Source of the DNA: Phenylobacterium sp. RIFCSPHIGHO2_01_FULL_69_31
GTDB taxonomy: Bacteria; Pseudomonadota; Alphaproteobacteria; Caulobacterales; Caulobacteraceae
Direction: 5' to 3'
Assembly: GCF_001824475.1 (NCBI RefSeq)
Contig: NZ_MHXN01000007.1
Span: 255,611-319,610, forward strand
Length of the DNA stretch: 64,000 nt
The notes under the pieces are model-generated. The model saw only the letters and a program-made list of their open reading frames with translations. It did no database searches and had not been told where the DNA came from. Positions 55,983 through 64,000 of the stretch are shown here, one piece after another (the stretch's first letter is position 1; the number at the start of each line of letters is the position of its first letter). The position numbers were made by a program, and so were the translations under genes.

Positions 55983-56891
55983 ATGAAGACCACCGTCGAT
56001 CATCTTCCGGAAGGCAAGCGGCGCGAGCTCCAGTGGGTGCTCGAGGTGCTGTTCCGCGAGTTCGAGGAAGCCACGAAGCGCAAGGCGTCGCCGCGCGGAC
56101 AGGGGCGAATCCTCAAGGTGGTCTTGTTTGGCAGCTACGCCCGTGGCGACTGGGTCGATGACCCAATCGGCGGCTACAAGTCCGACTATGACCTCCTGAT
56201 CGTCGTGAACCACGACGACTTCACCGAGGTCACCGAATACTGGATGGACGCCGAGGCCCACCTCGAGCAGGCCTTCGACATCGCGCATATGCTGTCAGCG
56301 CCGGCGCACTTCATCGTCCACTCGTTGGCCGACGTGAACCGCCAGCTCACCCTCGGCCGGCCGTTCTTCACCGGGACGGTCGAGGAGGGTGTGATGCTCT
56401 ATGAGACGCCGGACCACCCATTCGCGCGTCCGGCCAAGCTTTCGCCCGAAGAAGCTTATCGTGAAGCGAAGGCGAATTTCACTAAGTGGTCGCGCAGGAG
56501 CGCGAGCGCATTGAAAATCGCAAGGTTTGCGCTCCAAGAGGACGAGTTAGATGACGCGGCGTTTCTGCTGCATCAGGCTGCCGAGCGCTTGTATCATTGT
56601 ACGCTGCTGAGCCAGACGCTCTACTCAACGAAGTCGCATAATCTGAACTTCCTGCGTGGCCAGGCCGAGCGTGTCGCGCCCGAACTGATCCCGACCTGGC
56701 CGCGCGCCAATCGGTTCGAGAAGCGCTGCTGGGAGCTCTTGCGGCGCGCCTATGTCGAGGCGCGCTTCTCAGATCAATACGAGATCACGAACGAGCAGCT
56801 GGCGTGGCTGGTGGAGCGGGTGACCGATCTGCAGCAGCGGGTGGAGGCGAGCTGTCGGGCCTACCTGGCCATGATCGCGCCGAAGGCCTGA
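55983..56891 (+). CDS. MNT-HEPN fusion protein
   Basis: A 302-residue protein that joins a minimal nucleotidyltransferase (LFGSYARGDWVDDPIGGYKSDYDLLIVV, residues about 48-76, with the GSx10+DxD active site) to a C-terminal HEPN domain (AAFLLHQAAERLYHCTLLSQTLYSTKSHNLNFLRGQAE and RRAYVEARFSDQYEIT). In two-gene HEPN/MNT systems HEPN is an RNase toxin and MNT is the antitoxin that AMPylates it; here both are in one chain. In the place of the usual RxxxxH the sequence reads RFSDQY. Start ATG 55983 follows 180 bases of gene-free DNA. Confidence 0.82.
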   Translation: MKTTVDHLPEGKRRELQWVLEVLFREFEEATKRKASPRGQGRILKVVLFGSYARGDWVDDPIGGYKSDYDLLIVVNHDDFTEVTEYWMDAEAHLEQAFDIAHMLSAPAHFIVHSLADVNRQLTLGRPFFTGTVEEGVMLYETPDHPFARPAKLSPEEAYREAKANFTKWSRRSASALKIARFALQEDELDDAAFLLHQAAERLYHCTLLSQTLYSTKSHNLNFLRGQAERVAPELIPTWPRANRFEKRCWELLRRAYVEARFSDQYEITNEQLAWLVERVTDLQQRVEASCRAYLAMIAPKA

Positions 56892-57186
56892 CACGAGCGA
56901 TGGGCGTCGGGCCGCGTAGTAGCGCCTGCGTGACACGCTCAGTTGCTGAGGACCGCCCTCAGGTCGGGGATGAAGGCGCGCTCGCGTATGGAATTGGCGC
57001 TCCCCACACGTCGGCGCTCGCGGCGCTCATGTGCACATGCGGGAACTCGAGCGCCTTCGGCGGCGCCTCGGCGTCGGATGCGCCGGCTGGGGGACACAAT
57101 TCCTGTCCGCGGTAGAGGTCACAGGGGACGGCTCAGGTTCCATCGACCTCGTTGCGACGTGGTCCCGCCGAACGGCCCGGCCTAGA

Positions 57187-57729
57187 TCAGCCGAGGAGGT
57201 CTCGCACCGTGGCAAGAGGCAGGAACAGGCGCAGGGGCTGGGAGGGCAGCGGCGCAAACCCGTAGCCGGTGTAGAGCTTGAACCTTCGTTGCACGAGGGC
57301 GGCGTCTCCACAGTCGAGAACATCGAGCATGACGACCGCGATGCCGACATCGTCAGCCGCCCGCGCGATCCGGGTCAGGGCGTCCACCAGAAGATCGCCG
57401 CCATAACCCTTGCCGGCGAAGCGTGTGTCGACGCCGATCATGGAAATGTAGGCGGCAGGGATCTGACCGTGACGGGGCCGGGTGCGCGCGAACCGGGCCG
57501 GGAGGTCGCTGTACTCGAGCGCGTGAGCGTTGAGGGCGTAGAAGCCGATCAGCTCACCGGCCGGTGCGACCATTGCGAAGACCCGGAGGTTGTCGGCTAT
57601 CGCGAGTTTGTTGGCGGTCTTTCGGAAGAAGTTATCGACCTGCCCCACGCCGCAGGAAAAAGCCGCCCGATCGTGTTTGGCAGGATCGAGCGGCTCGATG
57701 ATGGGGTGGTCAGCGCCGGATGCCGTCAC
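57187..57729 (-). CDS. GNAT-family toxin (TacT/AtaT-like)
   Basis: A 180-residue acetyltransferase that in related toxin-antitoxin pairs acetylates charged tRNA. Family landmarks: IIEPLDPAKHDRAAFSCGVGQVDNFFRKTA near the N-terminus, IGFYALNAHAL, the acetyl-CoA loop RFAGKGYGG (RxxGxG) near residue 105, and the catalytic tyrosine region LYTGYGFAPLP near 155. Its ATG overlaps the antitoxin stop as ATGA. Intact. Confidence 0.88.
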   Translation of the reverse strand: MTASGADHPIIEPLDPAKHDRAAFSCGVGQVDNFFRKTANKLAIADNLRVFAMVAPAGELIGFYALNAHALEYSDLPARFARTRPRHGQIPAAYISMIGVDTRFAGKGYGGDLLVDALTRIARAADDVGIAVVMLDVLDCGDAALVQRRFKLYTGYGFAPLPSQPLRLFLPLATVRDLLG

Positions 57730-58034
57730 CGGCTGGCGATCGTCGCCTTGTGACGACCGAAGGCTGCCCGCAGCTTGTCCGTGGGCGGGGCGGGATTGTC
57801 CAGCGCAGCGAAGAAGGCCGCGTGATCGACCGGCTGGAGCACGGTGCGCTCATGCGCGGCGATCGTCTCGATGGCGGAGTTGTAGGCCGCGTTCATCGTG
57901 AAGACGGAGTCGTCGACGCCCGACAGCGCGGCGGCGCGCTGGATCGCCTCCTTGATCCGAGGCTTGGTGCGGAAGTTCATCCGCTCCGTGCTTCGTTCGT
58001 CCACTTCGCTCACCTGGTCGCGGAATGTGAGCAT
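57726..58034 (-). CDS. DUF1778 antitoxin
   Basis: A 102-residue antitoxin with a ribbon-helix-helix N-terminus (MNFRTKPRIKEAIQRAAALSGVDDSVFTMNAAYNSAIETI, residues about 18-57) and the C-terminal LQPVDHAAFFAALDNPAPPTDKLRAAFGRH that binds the GNAT toxin. The start at 58034 has GAGGAG 6 bases upstream. The longer frame to 58532 is not supported, since promoter and operator lie at 58044-58100. Confidence 0.9.
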   Translation of the reverse strand: MLTFRDQVSEVDERSTERMNFRTKPRIKEAIQRAAALSGVDDSVFTMNAAYNSAIETIAAHERTVLQPVDHAAFFAALDNPAPPTDKLRAAFGRHKATIASR

Positions 58035-58043
58035 AGCAGGCTC

Positions 58044-58094
58044 CTCAAACTTATTTGAGTTTGTACGCCACAACGGCGTACAAATCAAGACATT
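58044..58094 (-). promoter_or_regulatory. Promoter and operator of the DUF1778/GNAT pair
   Basis: A perfect 10-bp inverted repeat, TTTGTACGCC (58060-58069) and GGCGTACAAA (58075-58084), is followed by a second one, CTCAAA/TTTGAG (58044-58059). On the - strand TTGATT and TACAAA are spaced by 17 bases, a good -35/-10 pair whose spacer and -10 are covered by the large palindrome. This fits autorepression by the RHH antitoxin. Confidence 0.75.
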
Positions 58095-58359
58095 CCTGCA
58101 GCGGCTGCAATCGGGATGAACCGCCGCGGGGCGACGGGCCAATGGGACTCTAGCCGGCCGCCCCCGCCTGTGACAGTCTTGTGGCCGGCGCGGGCGGTGG
58201 ATCGCTCGCGCCACCGCGACGGCCGATTCGCCGCCGCTGGGCGCCCGCGCCATAGAAGATCGCGCCTCCGGCGCGGGAAAGCGCGGGGCGCGGGGACACT
58301 GATCCTTCGCGTTTAAGACGCCCGGTCGCCACGACGCGCGGTGCTTGTGTGAGGACTTC

Positions 58360-58905
58360 ATGTCCCGCCCCCAATCGAGCGGCTCGGCTCGCGTCCGAGC
58401 GGCGTGTGATCGCCTGCCGGCTGGCGTGTCGACCGCGATCAGCGTGTGCGACCCGTCATGGCGCGCCCACCTCGTATGGCTCCGCGCCACCATCGGACGC
58501 CGCTTTGGATCGGATCTTGCCGACGACATCACGCACGAGACCTACTTGCGCGTCGTGGAGCGGCCCGCGACGGAGCCCGTCGAGAACATCCGTGGTCTGC
58601 TGATGACGGTGGCCGCCAACCTCGCGCGCGACACATTCCGGCGGCGGCGAGTGCGCGTGGACCACGCGGCGGCGATCGGACCGCCTTTCCCGGAGGATGC
58701 GTGCCGACATACCGCGGAAGACGATCTTCTGGTCCGGCAAGCGGTCTTGGCCTTGCCTCCGGCGCTACGCGACACCTTCCTCCTGAGCAAGATCGGGGGC
58801 TTGACGAACCGCGAGATCGCGCAACGCTGCGGTTTGTCGGTGCGCACTATCGACAAAAGGTTGCAGAAGGCCATTACGCTCTTCGTGGCTCAACTTCGGG
58901 ATTAG
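58360..58905 (+). CDS. ECF RNA polymerase sigma factor, FecI-type
   Basis: A 181-residue sigma factor. Region 2: LRATIGRRFGSDLADDITHETYLRVVE and NIRGLLMTVAANLARDTFRRRR; region 4: ALPPALRDTFLLSKIGGLTNREIAQRCGLSVRTIDKRLQKAI. It directs RNA polymerase to genes for uptake across the outer membrane when signalled through FecR. ATG 58360 has GAGGAC 4-5 bases upstream. It lies 10 bases before the fecR-type gene, and the receptor follows. Confidence 0.92.
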   Translation: MSRPQSSGSARVRAACDRLPAGVSTAISVCDPSWRAHLVWLRATIGRRFGSDLADDITHETYLRVVERPATEPVENIRGLLMTVAANLARDTFRRRRVRVDHAAAIGPPFPEDACRHTAEDDLLVRQAVLALPPALRDTFLLSKIGGLTNREIAQRCGLSVRTIDKRLQKAITLFVAQLRD

Positions 58906-58915
58906 GCTTCGAACG

Positions 58916-59902
58916 ATGGGCACCCAGCAGGGAGAAGACCGTCGCGTCCTCGAAGAGGCCGCCGCCTGGTTCACCCGACTTAAGCAGTCGAGCGTCAGCG
59001 AGGCGACGATCGAGGAATTCTTTGCGTGGCGCGAAATGCCTGTGAACGCGGAGGCTTACGCCGAAGTTGTGGCGCGATGGCGCCAAGCGGATCGCGTGCG
59101 CAACGACCCCGAGTTGGTCGCCCTGACCGAAGCGGCGTTACGCAGGGAGACCCTTCCGACGAAATTGCGCCGGCTTCTTCGCCGTCCGCTTCTGCCCCTG
59201 AGCCTCGCAACCCTCGCCCTGGGTGGATTGCTCGTCCTCCTCGTCGCCCAGTTCCGCCCTCAGACCTATGAAACCGACGTCGGCGCCCAACAGATCGTCC
59301 GCCTCGACGACGGCTCAGTCTTGCGACTGAACACCGACAGCAAGGTCGCGATCCATTTCGGCCGGACGCAACGCACTGTGCGGCTTCTGCGTGGCGAAGG
59401 GTTCTTCGAGGTGGCCCACGATCCGGGGCGACCGTTCGTCGTCGAGGCTGGCGCGACGCGCGTGCGAGCGCTGGGCACGAAGTTCGACGTTCGTCGGCTC
59501 CACGCCGGGACGCAGGTGACCCTGCTGGAAGGTCGCGTTCAGGTGACGCGCTCGAGCCGCCACGACACCTGGACGCTCAAGCCCAACCAGCAGATCACCG
59601 TCAATGGGACGGTGGCCCCGCCACGGGTAATGGACGCGACCGCAGCCAGCAGTTGGACCACGGGACATATCCGTTTCCATGAGACGCCCCTCGCTGCTGC
59701 GGTCGCTGAGATGAACCGCTACAGCCGGACCAAGATCGTGCTGGACGCAGACCACTTGGTCGACATCCGCGTCAACGGGATGTTCGAGACGGGCAACACC
59801 CAGGCCTTTCTGTCTGCTGTCACCGAGTTGTTCGGACTCGAGGCGGTGACGACATCGGACGGCTACGTGTTGCGAAGCCGCGTCCCTGCATCCGCGGACT
59901 GA
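58916..59902 (+). CDS. FecR-family anti-sigma regulator
   Basis: A 328-residue inner-membrane regulator. N-terminal cytoplasmic domain (EEAAAWFTRLKQSSVSEATIEEFFAWRE), one membrane segment (LLPLSLATLALGGLLVLLVAQF, residues about 91-112), then the periplasmic FecR domain (DVGAQQIVRLDDGSVLRLNTDSKVAI...VRLLRGEGFFEVAHDPGRPFVVEAG) and a C-terminal STN-like part (VDIRVNGMFETGNTQAFLSAVTELFGLE). It holds the sigma factor until the TonB receptor reports its ligand. Confidence 0.93.
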   Translation: MGTQQGEDRRVLEEAAAWFTRLKQSSVSEATIEEFFAWREMPVNAEAYAEVVARWRQADRVRNDPELVALTEAALRRETLPTKLRRLLRRPLLPLSLATLALGGLLVLLVAQFRPQTYETDVGAQQIVRLDDGSVLRLNTDSKVAIHFGRTQRTVRLLRGEGFFEVAHDPGRPFVVEAGATRVRALGTKFDVRRLHAGTQVTLLEGRVQVTRSSRHDTWTLKPNQQITVNGTVAPPRVMDATAASSWTTGHIRFHETPLAAAVAEMNRYSRTKIVLDADHLVDIRVNGMFETGNTQAFLSAVTELFGLEAVTTSDGYVLRSRVPASAD

Positions 59903-60020
59903 ACTTTTTGCATCTCCCCGGTTCGCAAATCCGCCGACTGACGCGTCACCCTTGTGACGCTGGTCGACAATGAAGCGCCCGCCACCCCGGCAGGCCGAAA
60001 GGCGGCGTCGGGGGAGTAGA

Positions 60021-63000
60021 ATGTATCGAGCCGCCCGCGCCAGTCTGAGACGCCGTCTCCTGGCCAGCTCCGTTTGGGTTCTTGTCACCATAGCCGCACT
60101 GCCCGCCGCAGCGGCGCCAGACGCAGTTCCGGTAGATGTGGCGGCCGGCACCCTGGATTCGGCGCTCACGTCTCTCGCAACGCAGACTCGCCAGCAGGTC
60201 CTGTACACGGCGGATCTCGTGGCCAACCGCAAGGCGCTCGCCCTCAAGGGATCGTATACGCCCGACGAGGCGCTCAGCCGCCTGCTCGCCGGCAGTGGGA
60301 TCGTCGCCAGGCGGACGGGCCCCAATGTGCTTGTGCTGCAAAGCGCCGCCGCCAGCGGCCCGCCCATCGCCGGATCGGCGGCGAGCCGCCCTTTCCAAAT
60401 CGCCGGGGCCTCAAACGACACTGATGCACCTTTTGCGACAGCGGCGCCTTCCGTGGCCCAAGCCAACTCGGCAGCGGAAGCCGTGCTGGTCGACGAGGTT
60501 CGGGTCACCGGCTCGAACCTTCGGGGGGTGTCTCCGGCGGCGGCGGTGCGGATCCTCGACCAGCAGGCACTGGAGCGGACCGGCCAAACAACGCTCACAG
60601 ATGCGCTGCGCTGGCTCCCGGAGAACTTCGGCGGCGGGGCGTCCGAGGGCGCCAACACCTCCGGCTCCGATCGGCTGGCGCGCAACGGCACCTACGGCAC
60701 CGCTCTGAACCTGCGCGGCCTTGGCAACAACGCCACACTGGTGCTGATCAACGGCAAGCGGGTTTCGGGCTCGGGTGCGTTCGGCGACTTCGTCGACATC
60801 TCGACGATCCCGTCCGCCGCCGTGGCCCGGGTGGAAGTGCTCCTGGACGGCGCCTCGGCAATCTATGGCGCTGACGCCGTGGGCGGGGTCGTCAACATCA
60901 TCATGAAGCGGCCCGAGGACGGCGGCGAAACCCGACTGCTGGCCGGCATCGGGACCGCGGGCGAGCCGGCTCAAGGCCGGCTCGCCCAAACCTTCGGACG
61001 GACGTGGGAGGGGGGCGGCTTCCTGCTGTCCTACGAACTCTCTCAGCGCGAGGCGCTGAACGGCGGCGAGCGCCGCTTCGCCGCAGACGCGGACCTGCGG
61101 CCCCTCGGCGGATCGGACCAGCGGCAGAACAACGCCTACCCCGGCAACATCCTGCTGCCAGACCCCGTCACCCGCGTCCTCGTGCCGACGTTCGCGATCC
61201 CTGCCGGTCAGAACGGCGTTGGGCTGCGGCCCGGGAGCTTCCTGCCGGGGGTCGTCAACCGCACGAACCAGCGCCAGGGCGTGACCGTCCTGCCGAAGCA
61301 GACGCTCAACGCCGTCTATCTGTCCGCAGAACAAGCGTTGGGCGACCGCCTGCAGGTCAGCGCCGACGCGCGCTACAGCGCTCGGCGTTACAAGTCGCAT
61401 TCGGCGCCGCTCATCAGCACGCTCACGGTGACGTCGGCCAACCCGTTCTTCGTCTCGCCGACCGGGGCCACATCGCACAGCATCGCCTATTCGTTCGCGG
61501 AGGAGGCCCCGAACCCGGTCGCTTATGGCGTGACCGAGGCCTTGGGCGCCACGCTCAACGCCGAGCTCAAGCTCCGCGGGGATTGGCGGGCGGAGGCCTT
61601 CGGCGCCTATGCCCAGGAGACCGCCGAAGTGCGCAACGGCGGCACGCTCAATTCCGCCTTCCTGAGCGAGGCCCTTGGCGCGGTGACGGACCGGCCTGAG
61701 ACGGCCTTCAACGCCGCTCGCGACGGCTTCTTCAACCCCTTTACCGGCATCGCCGGGAGCAACAGGCCAGGCGTCATCGGGTTCATCGCGTCAGGCTACA
61801 CCTTCAACCGCGCGCGGTCCGATGTCCGCTCGATGGGCGCGCAGGCGGACGGGACGCTGTGGTCCCTGCCCGCTGGGGCGCTGAAGCTGGCGCTCGGCGT
61901 CCAGGCTCGCAAGGAACGCCTGCGGCGAGAAGGCGCCAACTGGTTCTCGACGCTCACGCCCGTGCCGCAGACGCCGACGGACCAGAGCCGCACCGTCACC
62001 GCCGCCTTCGCCGAGGCGCGGGTGCCGATCTTCGGCGGCGAGCAGGCCCGCCGGGGCCTTGAGCGGCTGGACCTGGTGCTGGCCGGGCGGGTCGAGCACT
62101 ACGAGTCCTTCGGGACCACCGCCAACCCGAAGGTGGGCGTGGTCTGGGCGCCAGTCGGCGGCCTGAACCTGCGCCTGTCCTACGGTCGCTCGTTCCGCGC
62201 GCCGGCGTTGCGCGAGATCTTCGATGCGAAGCTCTACTCGCCGGCCAACTTCGCCCTGGGCGGCGGCCAGCTCCGCGGACTATCCCTCGGCGGGGGGAAC
62301 GAGGACCTCAAGCCGGAGACCGCCGACACCTGGGCTCTGGGCTTCGACTGGCGGCCGGAGCGCTGGCCTGGACTCACCCTGAGCGTCTCGGCCTACGACG
62401 TGCAGTTCAAGAACCGCGTCGACCGTCCGGTGCAGAACAACCTCGCCAACGCGCTGACCGATCCAACGCTAGCGCCGTTCGTGACGCGCATCTCGCCGGC
62501 CACGAACGCGGCCGACCGGGCCCTGCTTCTGAGCTACTTGGAGAGCGGTTTTCTCAACACCGGCGGGGGCGTCTTCCCGCCGGAAAGCTACGGCGCCATC
62601 GTCGACAACCGTTACGTCAATACGGCTGCGCTGCGCGTCCGCGGGCTAGATGCGAGCGGGTCCTATGCGTTCGATGTGGGCGATGCTCAGGTCGTGCTCG
62701 GCGGCTCACTGGCCTACGTGCTTGACTACGAGCAGCAGGTGACGCCGACCTCGGCATCGTTCGAGCGCGCTGGCGTGATCAACTTTCCCGTACGATTCCG
62801 GGGCCGGTTCACCGCCGATTGGACCAAGGACCGCCTCACCTTAGGCGGGGCCTTCAACTACATTGGCCACTACCGCGACACGCTCGGCGCGCGCATTGGA
62901 CCCCAGCCCACCTTCGACATGCAGGCGCGGTTGGCCCCCGCCACGGGCGGCCCGCTGAAGGACGTGGCGATTCTCCTGAACCTGCGGAACGTGTTCGACC

Positions 63001-63104
63001 GCGCTCCGCCCTTTTACAACAACCCCGTCGGCGTGGGGTACGACGGCGCCAACGCCGATGTCATCGGGCGTTTCGTCTCGCTGCAGCTGACGCGGACCTG
63101 GTGA
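60021..63104 (+). CDS. TonB-dependent receptor with N-terminal signalling (STN) domain
   Basis: A 1027-residue outer-membrane receptor. Start ATG 60021 (MYRAARASLRRRLL) has GGGAG 6 bases upstream and leads into a signal peptide ending LPAAAA. The STN domain follows (VPVDVAAGTLDSALTSLATQTRQQVLYTADLV), then the plug (LGNNATLVLINGKRVSGSGAFGDFVDISTIPSAAVARVEVLLDGASAIYGADAVGGVVNIIMKR) and a 22-strand-type barrel ending FVSLQLTRTW. The STN domain lets it signal to FecR. It belongs to the large N-terminal-TonB-box-type receptors of Caulobacterales and sphingomonads. Ligand unknown; the next gene hints at a peptide. Confidence 0.93.
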   Translation: MYRAARASLRRRLLASSVWVLVTIAALPAAAAPDAVPVDVAAGTLDSALTSLATQTRQQVLYTADLVANRKALALKGSYTPDEALSRLLAGSGIVARRTGPNVLVLQSAAASGPPIAGSAASRPFQIAGASNDTDAPFATAAPSVAQANSAAEAVLVDEVRVTGSNLRGVSPAAAVRILDQQALERTGQTTLTDALRWLPENFGGGASEGANTSGSDRLARNGTYGTALNLRGLGNNATLVLINGKRVSGSGAFGDFVDISTIPSAAVARVEVLLDGASAIYGADAVGGVVNIIMKRPEDGGETRLLAGIGTAGEPAQGRLAQTFGRTWEGGGFLLSYELSQREALNGGERRFAADADLRPLGGSDQRQNNAYPGNILLPDPVTRVLVPTFAIPAGQNGVGLRPGSFLPGVVNRTNQRQGVTVLPKQTLNAVYLSAEQALGDRLQVSADARYSARRYKSHSAPLISTLTVTSANPFFVSPTGATSHSIAYSFAEEAPNPVAYGVTEALGATLNAELKLRGDWRAEAFGAYAQETAEVRNGGTLNSAFLSEALGAVTDRPETAFNAARDGFFNPFTGIAGSNRPGVIGFIASGYTFNRARSDVRSMGAQADGTLWSLPAGALKLALGVQARKERLRREGANWFSTLTPVPQTPTDQSRTVTAAFAEARVPIFGGEQARRGLERLDLVLAGRVEHYESFGTTANPKVGVVWAPVGGLNLRLSYGRSFRAPALREIFDAKLYSPANFALGGGQLRGLSLGGGNEDLKPETADTWALGFDWRPERWPGLTLSVSAYDVQFKNRVDRPVQNNLANALTDPTLAPFVTRISPATNAADRALLLSYLESGFLNTGGGVFPPESYGAIVDNRYVNTAALRVRGLDASGSYAFDVGDAQVVLGGSLAYVLDYEQQVTPTSASFERAGVINFPVRFRGRFTADWTKDRLTLGGAFNYIGHYRDTLGARIGPQPTFDMQARLAPATGGPLKDVAILLNLRNVFDRAPPFYNNPVGVGYDGANADVIGRFVSLQLTRTW

Positions 63105-63113
63105 CGGCCCGCC

Positions 63114-64000
63114 ATGCAGATCTATCGACTTGTGGCGGCCGTCGTGGCTGCAGCCTTCATCATGGGACCCACATCCGCAGCGCACGCCCGAGCGTTCGAG
63201 GTGGAGGATCTCCTCTCTCAGGCGACATTCGGGGTGGCGGATATCGACCCGAGCGGCCGATGGCTCGTCTACGAAAGCCGCCGGCCCTACATCCAGGGGA
63301 AACGGTTCGACCAAGGCGAATGGAATGGTCGTGCGCTTAGCCGTCTCAGTGTCGTCGATCTAAAGGGTGACGAACCCCTGGCGCCGCGCCTCTTGTCTCC
63401 GGAGACGGGCCTCGTTGCGGGACCATTTTCGCCGTCCGGCGGACGTCTGGCGGTGTTCCGCCTGGCGGACCAACGGTTCCAAATGGGGGTCGCCGACCTC
63501 AAGCGAGGATCCGTTCAGTTCCTGGACGTGACCCCACTGCAACCGGACTACGGCCGCACCGTGGCCTGGCTTTCCGAGCAGACCCTGCTGGTGTTGGCTC
63601 GAAGCGATGGCCAAGCACCGGAAGGGGCGCGCCGCGGCTGGGTGGCCGCCGAGACCTTGCCGCGCCTGTGGGCGACGGCGGCCGCGGGACGGTCGGCCCA
63701 TGTGGTGCTGGGGAGCGGCGTCTACGCTGACGTGCGATCCCGCCCTCCGGCCATGCAGCTCCTACGCATAGATGCGCGGAACGGGGCGACCGCGCTTCTT
63801 GCCGAAGGTCCCTATGTCGATTTCGAGATTTCTCCTGACAGAACCCATGTGGCCCTGCTTTCCAAAGGTGCGGATCTCCAGGTTCGCGGCGAACAGCCTG
63901 TGCGAGGAGAGGCCGGCTCCGAGACGGAACAGCATCACCTGGACATACTGAACCTGCGTTCGGGTACGCGGCGCTCAGTCTGCACCGCCTGTGATTTTCT
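63114..64000 (+). CDS. S9-family (prolyl oligopeptidase-type) peptidase, N-terminal part
   Basis: Starts at ATG 63114, 9 bases after the receptor stop, and runs off the window after about 295 residues. Signal peptide MQIYRLVAAVVAAAFIMGPTSAAHA. The visible part is a beta-propeller with repeated patterns (DIDPSGRWLVYESRRPY, GPFSPSGGRLAVFRLAD, FEISPDRTHVALLSKG). The catalytic Ser-Asp-His domain would lie beyond 64000. The order sigma-FecR-receptor-S9 peptidase resembles lasso-peptide uptake and isopeptidase loci in Caulobacterales. Confidence 0.75.
   Translation, partial: MQIYRLVAAVVAAAFIMGPTSAAHARAFEVEDLLSQATFGVADIDPSGRWLVYESRRPYIQGKRFDQGEWNGRALSRLSVVDLKGDEPLAPRLLSPETGLVAGPFSPSGGRLAVFRLADQRFQMGVADLKRGSVQFLDVTPLQPDYGRTVAWLSEQTLLVLARSDGQAPEGARRGWVAAETLPRLWATAAAGRSAHVVLGSGVYADVRSRPPAMQLLRIDARNGATALLAEGPYVDFEISPDRTHVALLSKGADLQVRGEQPVRGEAGSETEQHHLDILNLRSGTRRSVCTACDF

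Noticed and set aside
57726..58532. 268-residue version of the DUF1778 antitoxin
   Set aside because: Would read through the promoter and operator at 58044-58094.

Overview
ORGANISM. The window is GC-rich alphaproteobacterial DNA. Gene order and protein features point to Caulobacterales (Caulobacter/Phenylobacterium-like): the nucleotidyltransferase-addB-addA-trxA string, trpF-trpB-trpA-accD-folC, aroA-cmk-rpsA near ihfB, the FYDLN-type acidic protein, a GcrA paralogue, PEPxxWA-CTERM proteins and a FecI/FecR/TonB-receptor unit. The genus is an inference from content; no rRNA is present. LAYOUT. (1) 1-20.2 kb is conserved chromosome with intact genes: AddAB double-strand break repair and thioredoxin (+ strand); then on the - strand a tryptophan / fatty acid / folate cluster, the MscL channel, IHF beta, a DUF3857 transglutaminase-like exported protein, ribosomal protein S1 with a clear terminator, cytidylate kinase and EPSP synthase. 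A TIGR02300 protein and tRNA-Ala(GGC) with its own terminator close this block. (2) 20.2-46.6 kb is accessory DNA that starts at the tRNA-Ala 3' end. It carries mobile-element genes (DUF3363-type relaxase, SLOG/DUF2493 protein, two tandem SSB-like proteins, a methyltransferase/strawberry-notch helicase fusion, ParB, a toprim protein, GcrA paralogue) and a long, tightly overlapping + strand operon at 28.36-35.41 kb. (3) 47.2-51.6 kb is a duplicated LuxR/PEP-CTERM module broken by an RND-efflux remnant and a dead REP-associated transposase. (4) 51.6-58.1 kb is a patchwork of small secreted or unknown proteins and toxin-antitoxin material: a broken PIN pair, an MNT-HEPN fusion, and an intact GNAT/DUF1778 pair with a palindromic operator. 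(5) 58.3-64 kb is a sigma factor, FecR, TonB-dependent receptor and S9-family peptidase (cut by the window end), a cell-surface signalling and uptake locus. MOST INTERESTING. The operon at 28.36-35.41 kb joins a DUF6932 protein, an XRE/ImmA-IrrE protease-regulator, a DUF4186-like zinc protein, a radical SAM enzyme, a DPPW-motif methyltransferase-like protein, an ASCH-domain protein, a P-loop kinase and a DUF763 protein. It is led by a TTGACA box embedded in ACACAA-type inverted repeats and followed by a HEPN-like gene and an ApeA-type HEPN defence gene, each split by a one-base shift at a short homopolymer. I read it as a candidate nucleic-acid-modification or defence system with its own protease-type switch; that function is inference. 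CAUTION. Frameshifts are confined to the accessory half. Some are multiple in one gene (true decay), but three are single-base losses in G or A runs and could be sequence errors.
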